Positions 36,595-45,607 of a stretch of DNA of 64,000 nucleotides are shown here, in pieces. This DNA comes from Gordonia lacunae. GTDB lineage: Bacteria; Actinomycetota; Actinomycetes; Mycobacteriales; Mycobacteriaceae. The notes under the pieces were generated by a model. That model searched no databases, was not told where the DNA came from, and saw only the letters and a program-made list of their open reading frames with translations. The stretch spans positions 148,779-212,778 of the forward strand of contig NZ_NGFO01000003.1 of NCBI RefSeq assembly GCF_002149015.1. The letters are read 5' to 3'. Both the position numbers and the translations under genes were made by a program. Positions within the stretch are counted from its first letter, which is position 1, and each line of letters opens with the position of its first letter.

Positions 36595-36818
36595 GAGCTT
36601 GCGAACCAACCCCTGCTCCCTGAGGTGCGAGCTTGCGAGCGTCACGAAGGGTCCTGGCGAGTTGCGTGGCAGACCCTTCGTGACGCGCCCTCCGCACGCT
36701 CCGGGCGCTCCTCAGGGAGCGGTGGTTGACCACGCCCTCGGCACGCTCCGGGCGCTCCTCAGGGAGCGGTGGTTGACCACGCCCTCCGCACGCTCCGGGC
36801 GCTCCTCAGGGAGCGGGG
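36595..36818. repeat. REPIN-like repeat array, locus C
   Basis: The gap between the cupin gene and the convergent amidohydrolase holds one module GCTCCCTGAGGTGCGAGCTT running into GTCACGAAGGGTC (36641-36653). An 18-nt loop and the perfect inverse GACCCTTCGTGAC (36672-36684) follow. Then come nearly three copies of a 47-bp unit containing CGCTCCTCAGGGAGC at 36686, 36733 and 36780. A truncated module precedes the main one. The array ends a few bases before the stop codon of the amidohydrolase, so it may also terminate transcription. Confidence 0.85.
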
Positions 36819-36823
36819 TGAAC

Positions 36824-38146
36824 CTAGGGAGCATGACGGTGCCGCCGGTCGAGCTGTGTCGTGAGTTCGGTTGCGAGCGAGCGGGATTCCGCGGTGAGGA
36901 GCCGGCCGTCGCGCACGACCCACCGTCCGCCGACCATCACGTCACGGGGACGGCGTCCCGGGCCCGCCCACAGCAGGCCGTCGAGCGGGTCGGGGACCCC
37001 GGCGTCGAAGACGTCCGAGCAGTCCCAGACGCACAGGTCGGCCGCGGCGCCCGACCGCAGGTGCCCCAGCTCGCTGCGCCCGAGACCGGCCGCCGAACCC
37101 TCGGATGCCATCGCGAGAACCGCACGGGCGGTGACCGGTTCACCGATCAACCCCGAGACCTGAACGGCCAGACGGGCGTCGGCGAGCAGGTGCCCGGCGT
37201 CGTTGCTCCCGCCGCCGCTGGTGCCGAGTCCCACCCGCACGCCCGTGTACATGAGCGCGGCCACCCGCGCGACGCCCCAGCCCATCGGTACATCGCACCC
37301 CGGGGCGTGGGTCGCCGATGCCCCTGACCGGGCGAGCAGAGCGATCTCGTCGTCCGTGATGTCGCAGAGATGCGCGACGGTGACGTCGTCGTCGAGCCAT
37401 CCCCACTCATCGAGAAGTGTGAGGGGACGTCGACCGTATCGTGCTGCGGCGACCTGTACGTCGACCTCCTCGTTGGCCTGCGTACGGCGACGCAGACCGA
37501 ATCGAGATGCGACCTCGGCGAGCGTCGCGAAGGTCTCGGGTCCGTCGGCGTGCACTCCGGATGGTCCGACGGCCAGCTGGAGCATGCCGTCGGCGCTGGT
37601 TCCGGTCGATGCCCCACCCAGATACGTCCGGTGGATGTCCGCGACCGACGCGGCAGCCAGATCCGGGTCGTCACGAGCGGTGCCCCGCACGAACACGAGA
37701 CGCGCACCGACTCGTGCGGCAGCGCCGATCGTCGCGCCCGCCAGTGCGACCGGGTCTTGATCCCGTGGCCAGGTGAGGTGGTGATCGGCCACCGTGGTCA
37801 CACCGCACAGCAGCGATTCCGCGAGTCCGACGGACGCCGCCACGGCGGTGAGTTCGGGGTCCACACCGACCGACGAATAGCGTTTCGCCATCGAGGCCAG
37901 CCACTGCGGCATCGGGACGGATCGACTCTCCGGACGCGATCGGAACGCGGTCTGCAGCAGATGATGGTGCGCGTTCACCAGGCCGGGGGTGACCACGCAC
38001 CCCGAGACGTCGACGACCTGATCCGCCCCGTCCTGCGCGTCGGCGCCGGTCCCGATCCACCCGTCCACCACGACGACCGGGTCCCGCGTGACCGTCGAGG
38101 CGTCGCGCAGGATCGCCGCGGCCCCGGTGAGCACGGTCGTGGTCAC
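36824..38146 (-). CDS. amidohydrolase, deaminase-like, with missing metal ligands
   Basis: This 440-residue amidohydrolase resembles 8-oxoguanine deaminase and TrzN/AtzA-like enzymes: VVTPGLVNAHHHLLQTAF, VAHLCDITDDE, ATHAPGCDVPM and SNDAGHLLADARLA. The usual HTHxxE segment is RRTQANEE (Gln223 where the third metal His is expected), and the catalytic/metal Asp of GLGTDG is Ser310 in GLGTSGG. Two of four metal ligands therefore seem lost. The GTG start overlaps the stop of the upstream reductase gene (GTGA), so the two form an operon. It may be inactive, regulatory, or use another mechanism. Confidence 0.82.
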   Translation of the reverse strand: MTTTVLTGAAAILRDASTVTRDPVVVVDGWIGTGADAQDGADQVVDVSGCVVTPGLVNAHHHLLQTAFRSRPESRSVPMPQWLASMAKRYSSVGVDPELTAVAASVGLAESLLCGVTTVADHHLTWPRDQDPVALAGATIGAAARVGARLVFVRGTARDDPDLAAASVADIHRTYLGGASTGTSADGMLQLAVGPSGVHADGPETFATLAEVASRFGLRRRTQANEEVDVQVAAARYGRRPLTLLDEWGWLDDDVTVAHLCDITDDEIALLARSGASATHAPGCDVPMGWGVARVAALMYTGVRVGLGTSGGGSNDAGHLLADARLAVQVSGLIGEPVTARAVLAMASEGSAAGLGRSELGHLRSGAAADLCVWDCSDVFDAGVPDPLDGLLWAGPGRRPRDVMVGGRWVVRDGRLLTAESRSLATELTTQLDRRHRHAP

Positions 38147-39108
38147 AGTTCGAGAACCAAACGACCGCTCGTGCACCGCGACACGCAGATCATCATGGAT
38201 TCGTTCTCGGACCTCTCCTCCGGGGACAGGATCGAGTCCCGGTGGTCCACCTCGCCGCTGACCACCCCGGTCTCGCACGTTCCGCACACCCCCTCGCGAC
38301 ACGACGAGGGTGCCACCACGCCTCGTCGGTCGAGCACGTCGAGGATCGTGCGGTCCGGCGGCACCGTCACCGTCACACCCGAGAAGGCGAGCGAGAGTTC
38401 GAACTCCGCGTTGGCCTCGGACTCCGTCGACGTGGCGGTGAACTTCTCCGCGAACGAATCGACTGCCGGTTGCGGTTCGCACAGGCGCGCAACCGCATCC
38501 AGCATCGACGGCGGACCGCATGTGTACACGGCGGTGCCGCGCGCCAGCCCGGCGAGCTCGTCACCGAGATCCAGGCGACCCGATCGAACCGACTCGTGGA
38601 CCGTCACCAGCCCGGGGTACGTGGACTCGACGTCCTCGACGAACGGCATGTCCGCGCGGGACCGCCCGACATACACGAGCCGCCACGGCCGGCCCGATCG
38701 GTGGGCCTCGTCGACGAGGGCGAGGACGGGTGTGATGCCGATGCCGCCGGCCACGAACACGTACCCGAGTGCGCGAGTCAACGCGAAGTGGTTGCGCGGC
38801 AGACTGATCGTCACCTCGGCCCCGACCTCGACGTCGTCGTGCGCGGAGACCGAACCGCCGCGGCTGTCGAGGCGACGTTCGACGGCGATCCGGTAACTTC
38901 CCCTGTCGTCGGGCGAGGAGAGCAGCGAGTACTGCCTCACCGGCCCGGCTGGGGTGTGTAGATCGATGTGCGAACCGGCGGACCACGGCGGCAGCGCCTC
39001 ACCTCCGGACGGCGCGAGGACGAATTCCTCCACCCGCCGGGCGATTCGGCGCCGAGACACCACGCGAACACGCACGGTGTCCTGGATGTCGTTCATTGAC
39101 AATGACAT
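38143..39108 (-). CDS. phthalate-dioxygenase-type reductase (FMN, NAD, 2Fe-2S)
   Basis: This 321-residue electron-transfer protein has an FMN-binding barrel (WSAGSHIDLHTP; RQYSLLSSPDD) and an NAD domain (FVAGGIGITPVLAL; YTCGPPSMLDAV). Its C-terminal plant-type ferredoxin domain has cluster ligands in CREGVCGTCETG and a last Cys in MMICVSRC. Such proteins feed electrons to Rieske oxygenases or demethylases. None is encoded nearby, so the partner is elsewhere or the role differs. ATG at 39108 has GAGGAG upstream. It is followed without gap by the amidohydrolase and is in the same direction as the XRE regulator. Confidence 0.9.
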   Translation of the reverse strand: MSLSMNDIQDTVRVRVVSRRRIARRVEEFVLAPSGGEALPPWSAGSHIDLHTPAGPVRQYSLLSSPDDRGSYRIAVERRLDSRGGSVSAHDDVEVGAEVTISLPRNHFALTRALGYVFVAGGIGITPVLALVDEAHRSGRPWRLVYVGRSRADMPFVEDVESTYPGLVTVHESVRSGRLDLGDELAGLARGTAVYTCGPPSMLDAVARLCEPQPAVDSFAEKFTATSTESEANAEFELSLAFSGVTVTVPPDRTILDVLDRRGVVAPSSCREGVCGTCETGVVSGEVDHRDSILSPEERSENESMMICVSRCTSGRLVLEL

Positions 39109-39178
39109 CGGAGATCTCCTCGATACTTCGATCTCCGCCGGGATCCCAGCCACGGGAGCCACCCCCCACCACCGCGGG

Positions 39179-39784
39179 TCAGGGCACCTGCGCCGACGCC
39201 TGGACAACGATGAGGCGAGCAGCCGCGGCACCGATGAGCCGCCACCGGTGGGGAATGCCGCCAGCGTAGTAAAGGCTGTCGCCTCTTCGCAATTCGAGCA
39301 GACCGCCATCTCCGAGGTCGACCTCCACCTCGCCGTCGACGACGTGCAACCATTCGTCCTGCTCGTGCTGGAAGTACTCGCCGTGGTCCCGTCTGTTCAA
39401 CAACTGTTCCTGAGGGAAGAACGCGGCGTCGCCCCGGACGAGCAGGCGCGCATATCCGGCGTTGTCCCCGGACTGCGGGAGGGTCGCGCCTTCTCCCGCG
39501 CGTACCAGTTGCGCCCCGTTCGGCGCCGGGCATGGCGCACCCGCCACGTGCCCCGGGTCGGCGGACAGCATGAGACTCACCTGCGTGGTGTCCAGGGCTC
39601 GGGCGATCCGTTCCAGCGTCGTCATGCTCGGACGCGCGTAGCCGCGCTCGAGCTGGGACAGGAACGGGTGCGAGATACCGGCCTGTGCAGCCAGATTCGC
39701 CAGCGTGAGACCGTGCTGCTTGCGGCGTCGGCGAATTTCGGTGCCGAGTGACACCTGCGCGATATCCGGCTCGTCGAGCGCCAT
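39179..39784 (-). CDS. XRE-family regulator with C-terminal cupin
   Basis: This 201-residue regulator has a helix-turn-helix at about 15-70 (KQHGLTLANLAAQAGISHPFLSQLERGYARPS) and a cupin sensor domain at about 110-198 (EYFQHEQDEWLHVVDGEVEVDLG; GDSLYYAGGIPHRW). XRE-cupin proteins often control uptake and breakdown of small nitrogen compounds by binding the substrate. It lies between the leftward reductase-amidohydrolase pair and the rightward catabolic operon, with a clear palindrome in the divergent gap, so it probably controls both. Confidence 0.88.
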   Translation of the reverse strand: MALDEPDIAQVSLGTEIRRRRKQHGLTLANLAAQAGISHPFLSQLERGYARPSMTTLERIARALDTTQVSLMLSADPGHVAGAPCPAPNGAQLVRAGEGATLPQSGDNAGYARLLVRGDAAFFPQEQLLNRRDHGEYFQHEQDEWLHVVDGEVEVDLGDGGLLELRRGDSLYYAGGIPHRWRLIGAAAARLIVVQASAQVP

Positions 39785-39871
39785 GTGGCCACACCCCTTC
39801 CTCCGGCGAGAAATCGGACCGATGGTTACACGCCCGCAGCGCTGGTTAACGTCGCGGCAACAGCGCATTCC

Positions 39872-39900
39872 TATATTCGGTCGTGTTGACGTGATCAACA
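39872..39900. promoter_or_regulatory. promoter and XRE operator candidate
   Basis: The inverted repeat TGTTGA-N5-TCAACA (39884-39900) lies in the 218-bp gap between the XRE-cupin gene and the catabolic operon. TATATT just upstream of it can act as a -10 element for rightward transcription. The palindrome would sit on the transcription start, the classic place for a repressor site. Confidence 0.55.
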
Positions 39901-40002
39901 AGTATCACGAACCGCCCCACCCCCGCCGATCCCAGCCACAGCGGGACCACCGACCTCACGTGCGCCGTTGCACGCCCTCCGACGTCCTCGAGGAAGTTTC
40001 GT

Positions 40003-41337
40003 ATGCAGGCTCCGCAGACTGCGCCCGTCCCGGGCATCACCGGGTCACTACCCAACGGGTCGGTGGTCGATGTCGAACTGTCGACCGACGCCGACGGTAT
40101 CCGCCGGGTCCGCGCCGTCACGCCGTCCTCGCCCGACTCGCCGCCCCGGCCGGACTGGCTCGATCTCCGCGATCACCTGCTGCTGGCGCCCGCAGCCGAG
40201 CCCCACGCACACCTGGACAAGGCTCTGTCCTGGCCGGAATTGTCACCTCCGAGTGGCGATCTCGCCGACGCGATCGCCTCTTGGCGGGCGGGCAGCGTCT
40301 CTCTCGACGAGCACTCCTTCCGGACGCGCGCGCTGCTGGCGACCTCGTCCATGCTGGCCAACGGCATCACCGCGGTGCGCACCCACGCCGACATACTCCC
40401 GCACGAGGACCCGCTGCGCGCCGTCCGTGTCCTCACCGAGGTCCGCGACCATCTGCGCGGTCTCATGGACATCCAGATCGCCGTGCTGGCGAGTCCCCTG
40501 ACGCCCACCGCGCACATCGAGGCCGCACTCGACGCAGGGGTCGATCTGGTCGGCGGCGCCCCACACATCGCCGACGATCCGCTCCTCGAACTCACTAGGC
40601 TGCTCGACCTGGCCGAGGCACGCGGCGTCGGAGCCGATCTGCACGTCGACGAGTTCCTCGACGGCGACCACCTGACCATCGAGGCCTTCGCCGACCGCGT
40701 CGCCGACTGGCCCGACGGCCGTGTGCGGACCGCCGGCCACTGCTGCCGCCTCGACACCCTGGCCACCGACGACCTGCACCGCGTCGCACGAGCGCTCGCA
40801 CGAGCCCGCGTGTCGGTTGTCGCGCTGCCGGTGACGAACCTGTACCTCCAGGGCCGTCACGGCCCGTCGGCCGGGCGGCGGGGGATCACCCCGATCGACG
40901 TTCTGCGCGACCACGGCGTCCGCGTCGCCGGGGGCGCGGACAACATCCGTGACCCGTTCAACCCCGTCGGCCGGGCCGACCCCCTGGAGACAGCGGCCCT
41001 GCTGATCACCGCGGCACACCAGAGTCCGGACACGGCAACGCAACTGGTCACCGCCGAGGCACGTGCCGTGCTCGGACTGGAACCGGCGGGGCCTGTCGTC
41101 GGGGCGCGCGGCGACCTCGTCGCGATCCGCGGGAACGACCTCACCGAGGTGATCGCGACCGCTCCGGCCGACCGGGTCGTCGTCGTGAACGGTGTCCCGG
41201 TCGCGCGCACCGAGACCACCAGCTGGACGGCCTTCCCGTGGCCTCCGGTTCCGTCCCCGGCAGCGGCGGCGCCGACACAGGCGTCGACAGTCGATGTGCC
41301 ACCGCTGCCCATGTCCCCCGTCGGTATGGAGAGATGA
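40003..41337 (+). CDS. cytosine-deaminase-like amidohydrolase
   Basis: This 444-residue amidohydrolase is of the CodA/N-isopropylammelide type. It has EPHAHLDKAL with metal ligands His68 and His70, DLHVDEF with His and catalytic Glu, GHCCRLD, and GGADNIRDPFNPVGRADPLE with the metal Asp. All expected ligands are present, in contrast to the neighbour at 36.8 kb. It likely deaminates or opens an N-heterocyclic ring; the substrate is unknown. The ATG follows GAGGAAG. It heads an eight-gene operon and its stop overlaps the ABC ATPase start in ATGA. Confidence 0.87.
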   Translation: MQAPQTAPVPGITGSLPNGSVVDVELSTDADGIRRVRAVTPSSPDSPPRPDWLDLRDHLLLAPAAEPHAHLDKALSWPELSPPSGDLADAIASWRAGSVSLDEHSFRTRALLATSSMLANGITAVRTHADILPHEDPLRAVRVLTEVRDHLRGLMDIQIAVLASPLTPTAHIEAALDAGVDLVGGAPHIADDPLLELTRLLDLAEARGVGADLHVDEFLDGDHLTIEAFADRVADWPDGRVRTAGHCCRLDTLATDDLHRVARALARARVSVVALPVTNLYLQGRHGPSAGRRGITPIDVLRDHGVRVAGGADNIRDPFNPVGRADPLETAALLITAAHQSPDTATQLVTAEARAVLGLEPAGPVVGARGDLVAIRGNDLTEVIATAPADRVVVVNGVPVARTETTSWTAFPWPPVPSPAAAAPTQASTVDVPPLPMSPVGMER

Positions 41338-42107
41338 TGAGTTCACCAGCAACGACCCCCAGACCGGCACTCGGTCACCCGCTCGTCGGCTTCGAACACG
41401 TGGAACTCACCTATCCGGACGGCACCCATGCCCTCCGGGACGTGAACCTCACCGTGCGAGAAGGTGAATTCGTCAGCGTCGTAGGTCCTTCCGGGTGCGG
41501 TAAGTCGACCCTGCTGCGTTTGTCGTCGGGGTTGGAGACGATCACCGACGGGTACCTGCAGAGTGGTGCCGAACGAATCGGCTACGTGTTCCAGGACGCC
41601 ACCCTGCTCCCGTGGCGGTCGGTGGCCGACAACGTCGCGCTGCTCGGCGAACTCGATGGGGCATCGAAAGCCGAACGGCGCGAGCGGGTTCGCGCAGCAC
41701 TCGAGACGGTCGGCCTGACCGGCTTCGACAAACACCTGCCGCACATGCTGTCCGGTGGCATGCGGATGCGGGTGTCGCTCGCCCGGTCCCTGACCCTCGA
41801 CCCTGACCTCTTCCTGTTCGACGAGCCGTTCGCCGCACTCGACGAACTCACCCGCGAACGGCTCGGCACCGATCTCACCGAGCTCTTCGCCGTCAAACGC
41901 TTCGCCGGTCTGTTCATCACGCACTCGGTGGCCGAGGCCGCGTTCCTGTCCACCCGCGTGCTGGTGATGTCCGGACGTCCGGGGACCATCGTCGACGAGA
42001 TCGAGGTCCCGTTCGACTACCCCCGATCGCCCGACCTGCGGTTCGAACCGGAATTCGGCGCGATCGCCGGCAGGATCTCCCGCGCACTCCGAGAGGCACA
42101 TTCATGA
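41334..42107 (+). CDS. ABC transporter ATP-binding protein (nitrate/sulfonate/thiamine-precursor type)
   Basis: This 257-residue ATPase has Walker A GPSGCGKST, Q-loop VFQDATLLPW, the signature MLSGGMRMRVSLARSL, Walker B LFLFDEPFAALD and the H-loop FITHS. The signature MRMR form is typical of SsuB/TauB/ThiZ-type systems. ATG at 41334 overlaps the previous stop and GGAGAG precedes it; a second ATG follows directly. It energises the permease and lipoprotein encoded next. Confidence 0.94.
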   Translation: MMSSPATTPRPALGHPLVGFEHVELTYPDGTHALRDVNLTVREGEFVSVVGPSGCGKSTLLRLSSGLETITDGYLQSGAERIGYVFQDATLLPWRSVADNVALLGELDGASKAERRERVRAALETVGLTGFDKHLPHMLSGGMRMRVSLARSLTLDPDLFLFDEPFAALDELTRERLGTDLTELFAVKRFAGLFITHSVAEAAFLSTRVLVMSGRPGTIVDEIEVPFDYPRSPDLRFEPEFGAIAGRISRALREAHS

Positions 42108-43009
42108 GCGCCCCCGAGACCGACACCGACGCCACCCCGGGCGTGCGAACCCCGAAGCCCGGCAAGGCCGGCACCCCGGACCCCGGATCCACCACCGAAC
42201 TCGCCGTGGCGGCACGCACGAGCCGACGCGGCCGCTCTCGCTCGAAGGCAGTGGGAGTCGCCGCTCCGCTCATCGTCCTGGCACTGGTCATCGGCGTCTG
42301 GTACCTCGTCAGCTACGCGGTGCTCGACCCCGGGCGACGATTCCTGATGCCACCGCCCCACCAGGTCGTCACCGACGGACTGCTGGGCGATGCCGCGCAG
42401 GCCATGTGGGAGGCCCTGGGCCGCACCGCGACCGTCGCGCTGACCGGACTGGCGATCGCCGCCGTCATCGGCATCACCTGGGCGGTGATCATGTCGCAGT
42501 CGCGACTCATGGAGAACGCCCTGTTCCCGTATGCGGTCGTGCTGCAGTGTGTCCCGATCCTGGCGCTCGTGCCGCTGGTCGGGTTCTGGTTCGGATTCGG
42601 TTTCAGCGCCCGCGTCTTCGTCTGCGTGCTCATCTCGCTGTTCCCGATCGTGTCCAACACGCTGTTCGGCCTACGGTCCGTCGATCGGCAGATGCGCGAC
42701 CTGTTCGCCCTGCATCATCCGAGCCGCCTCACCATCCTGCGCAAACTGGAGTTCCCCGCCGCGATGCCGGCGATCTTCGCCGGCTTGCGGATCTCGGCGG
42801 GCCTGTCGGTGGTCGGCGCAATCGTGGGTGACTTCTTCTTCAAACAGGGCAACCCCGGCATCGGCATCCTGATCGACAATTATCGGTCGCGGCTGCAGGC
42901 CGAGGAGTTGTTCGCCTCGATCGTGCTCGCCTCACTCCTCGGCGTGGCCGTCTTCTGGTTCTTCGGCTGGCTCGGCAACCGGATCGTCGGCCGCTGGTAC
43001 CAGCACTGA
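42104..43009 (+). CDS. ABC transporter permease
   Basis: This 301-residue inner-membrane subunit of the SsuC/TauC family has an N-terminal cytoplasmic tail of about 45 residues. About six transmembrane helices follow, with a coupling segment FALHHPSRLTILRKLEFPAAMPAIFAGLR in the EAA-motif position. The start ATGA overlaps the ATPase stop. It pairs with the ATPase upstream and the lipoprotein downstream. Confidence 0.93.
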   Translation: MSAPETDTDATPGVRTPKPGKAGTPDPGSTTELAVAARTSRRGRSRSKAVGVAAPLIVLALVIGVWYLVSYAVLDPGRRFLMPPPHQVVTDGLLGDAAQAMWEALGRTATVALTGLAIAAVIGITWAVIMSQSRLMENALFPYAVVLQCVPILALVPLVGFWFGFGFSARVFVCVLISLFPIVSNTLFGLRSVDRQMRDLFALHHPSRLTILRKLEFPAAMPAIFAGLRISAGLSVVGAIVGDFFFKQGNPGIGILIDNYRSRLQAEELFASIVLASLLGVAVFWFFGWLGNRIVGRWYQH

Positions 43010-43100
43010 CTCCACCCGGGCACCCGCCCCTGATCGTCGACACCCGACGATCTCGTCACTCCACCCCCCGAATCGTCTGTACGAAAAAGGAACTCATCTG

Positions 43101-44279
43101 ATGAACACACATGTCTGGCGCCGCCTGTCCAAGACCACCGGCGTGGCGGTCGTGGCCGCCGCCCTCACGTTCACCGCCGCATGCGGCTCCGGTGAGAGCA
43201 CCGAGTCCTCCGGGTACACCGGGGCCGTCGGCCCGGTCGACCTGAGCGCCAACTGCCCGGAGAAGATCGTGGTCCAGACCGACTGGAACCCGGAGGCCGA
43301 GCACGGCCACCTCTACCAGCTCCTCGGCCCCGACCCGACGATCAATGCCGGCAACAAGCGTGTCGTCGGCCCGCTGTTCGACCGCGGCCAGTACACCGGC
43401 GTCGACCTCGAGATCCGCTCCGGCGGACCGGCCATCGGCTTCCAGTCGGTGACCTCGCAGATGTACTCCGATCCGGAGATCCTCCTCGGCTACGTGGACA
43501 CCGATCAGGCCATCCAGAACTCGAAGGACAATCCGACGACCGCGGTCATGGCACCGCTGGACATCAGCCCGCAGATGATCATGTGGGACCCCGCCACCTA
43601 TCCGCAGGTGCAGGGCATCGCCGACCTCAAGGCGGCGAACGCGCGCGTCCTGTACTTCGAGGGGGCCACATACATGGACTACCTGACCGGGTCGGGCGTC
43701 CTCTCCCCCGGGCAGGTCGACGGCAGTTACGACGGGTCACCGGCGAACTTCGTCTCCGACGGCGGCAAGACGGCCCAGCAGGGGTTCGCCAGCTCCGAGC
43801 CGCAGGTCTACCAGGAGGAGGTCGAGGGCTGGCAGAAGCCGGTGAAGTACCAGCTGATCCACGACGTCGGCTTCCCGTCCTACAAGTCGTCGGTGGCGGT
43901 TCGCTCGGATGCACTGGACGAGAACGCCGCCTGCCTCGAGCAGCTGGTCCCGGTGATGCAGCGCGGGTCGGTCGACTACCTGGCGTCGCCGCAAGCGGCG
44001 GACGCGGTCATCCTCGACGCCGTCGAGCAGTACGACACCGGGTGGGTGTACTCCCAGCGCAACGCCGACTACGCCCGCCAGACGATGGCCGACCTCAACC
44101 TGGTCAGCAACGGCACCGACACGACGATCGGCAACTTCGACACCGCCCGCGTCGCCCGCGTGATGGAGGTGACCGGACCGATCTTCACCGAACAGGGCAC
44201 CCCGGCCGCGGACGGGCTGACACCCGAGGCGATCGCGACCAACCGGTTCATCGACACCTCGGTGGGCCTGCCGTCATGA
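43101..44279 (+). CDS. ABC transporter substrate-binding lipoprotein (NMT1/THI5-like)
   Basis: This 392-residue lipoprotein has a lipobox TAAC with Cys28 after a typical signal sequence. The mature protein resembles the NMT1/THI5/SsuA fold that binds pyrimidine, sulfonate or riboflavin-like ligands: VVQTDWNPEAEHGHLYQL, then LYFEGATYMDYL and NRFIDTSVGLPS at the end. Several exposed Trp and Tyr residues could stack on an aromatic ring. AAAAAGGAAC precedes the ATG. Its stop overlaps the next start (ATGA). Ligand identity would tell the substrate of the whole operon. Confidence 0.9.
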   Translation: MNTHVWRRLSKTTGVAVVAAALTFTAACGSGESTESSGYTGAVGPVDLSANCPEKIVVQTDWNPEAEHGHLYQLLGPDPTINAGNKRVVGPLFDRGQYTGVDLEIRSGGPAIGFQSVTSQMYSDPEILLGYVDTDQAIQNSKDNPTTAVMAPLDISPQMIMWDPATYPQVQGIADLKAANARVLYFEGATYMDYLTGSGVLSPGQVDGSYDGSPANFVSDGGKTAQQGFASSEPQVYQEEVEGWQKPVKYQLIHDVGFPSYKSSVAVRSDALDENAACLEQLVPVMQRGSVDYLASPQAADAVILDAVEQYDTGWVYSQRNADYARQTMADLNLVSNGTDTTIGNFDTARVARVMEVTGPIFTEQGTPAADGLTPEAIATNRFIDTSVGLPS

Positions 44280-45607
44280 CCGCGCCGGTGGTCGCCGTCG
44301 GTACCGATGAGGGGCGCCCCGACTTCGGACCCGACGACGTCGACGCGCTGGCCGACGACCTGCTCGCGATCGCCGGCCCGCGCGGCATCAGCTCGCTACC
44401 GCGCGCGCTCGCACGAGCAGCCCGCGACGGCTCCGGGATGAGCCCGATCCTCTCGGCGCAAGACCTCGGCGAGCCGGACCTCGTGTGCTATCCGCGCACG
44501 GCCGACGCGGTGCCCGCGATCGTGCGCGCGGCGGTCGCCCGCGGGGTGCCGATCACCACACGCGGCAAGGGCACCGGCAACTACGGTCAGGTCATCCCCC
44601 GCTTCGGCGGACTCGTCCTCGACATGACGTCGCTGACCGAGATCCGGGATGTCACCGGACGTTCCGTCACCGCGCAGGCCGGAGCACGGATGATCAACCT
44701 GGAGCAGACGGCCTGGGCGCACGAGCACCAGCTGTGGATGTACCCGTCCACCGTCCAGTCGACACTCGGCGGGTTCCTCGCGGGTGGTTCGGCCGGCACC
44801 GGCACGATCGTGCACGGTCGCAACCATCAGGGTTTCGTCGACGCGCTCGATGTCGTCCACGCCACCGCCGACGCCGAGGTGGTGCATCTCGAAGGCGCTG
44901 ACGCGACGCCGTTCGTGCACACCTACGGGGTCGCCGGCATCATCGTCGGCGCCACCATCCGGGTCGAACCATTGCAGCAATGGCGGTGTGTCTATGCGAG
45001 TTTCGCCTCCGGGCGGGAGGCCTTCGACGCGGCATTGCGGCTGGCGACGGTCGAGCCGAAGCCGCGTCTGCTGTCCGCGGACGGCCCCACCATCACCGCG
45101 GCGCTGCCCGACGACCCCGCGCTCGTCCGTGGTCGCGCCAGCGTGCGCGGGATCATCGACGCTCGGGCGCTGGCGGAGACCACCGACCTCATCGCGTCGG
45201 CCGGCGGACGCGTCGAGGCGGTCCGCGAGGGCATCGCAGAGACGGTCAAGCTGTCGACACTGTCCTACAACCACCCGACGTGGTGGCTGCAGAAGTCGCA
45301 GCCGGACAAGTGGTTCCACATGGAGGTGCGCGGCGACGCGCTCGTCACCCGGCTCGACGAGGTCGAGCAGGTCTACGAGGGCGGCATGCTGCATCTCGAG
45401 GTCGGCCACGAGATGATGTTCGGGATGCTCAACGGGATCTACCGCAGTCCCCAGCAGGTCATCGACGGCGTCGCCGCGCTCGAAGAACTCGGGGTCGGCG
45501 TCCACTCCCCGCACCAGTGGTACGTCGATCTCGACGCCGAGCGCGTCCGCGCGCTGGCGCAGCAGACCGATCCGAAGGGTCTGCTCAATCCGGGGAGGTG
45601 GATGTGA
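44276..45607 (+). CDS. FAD-linked oxidoreductase (PCMH/VAO superfamily)
   Basis: This 443-residue flavoprotein has an FAD-binding PCMH domain in the first half. It includes RGKGTGNYGQVIPRFGGLVLDM at the pyrophosphate region, STVQSTLGGFLAGGSAGTGT and a GVAGIIVGATIRVEP end. The C-terminal half ends in DPKGLLNPGRWM, the usual GlcD-like C-terminus. Such enzymes oxidise alpha-hydroxy acids, alcohols or amines. Here it probably oxidises an intermediate of the N-compound pathway. The start is coupled by ATGA to the lipoprotein gene, and its own stop overlaps the creatininase GTG. Confidence 0.88.
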   Translation: MTAPVVAVGTDEGRPDFGPDDVDALADDLLAIAGPRGISSLPRALARAARDGSGMSPILSAQDLGEPDLVCYPRTADAVPAIVRAAVARGVPITTRGKGTGNYGQVIPRFGGLVLDMTSLTEIRDVTGRSVTAQAGARMINLEQTAWAHEHQLWMYPSTVQSTLGGFLAGGSAGTGTIVHGRNHQGFVDALDVVHATADAEVVHLEGADATPFVHTYGVAGIIVGATIRVEPLQQWRCVYASFASGREAFDAALRLATVEPKPRLLSADGPTITAALPDDPALVRGRASVRGIIDARALAETTDLIASAGGRVEAVREGIAETVKLSTLSYNHPTWWLQKSQPDKWFHMEVRGDALVTRLDEVEQVYEGGMLHLEVGHEMMFGMLNGIYRSPQQVIDGVAALEELGVGVHSPHQWYVDLDAERVRALAQQTDPKGLLNPGRWM

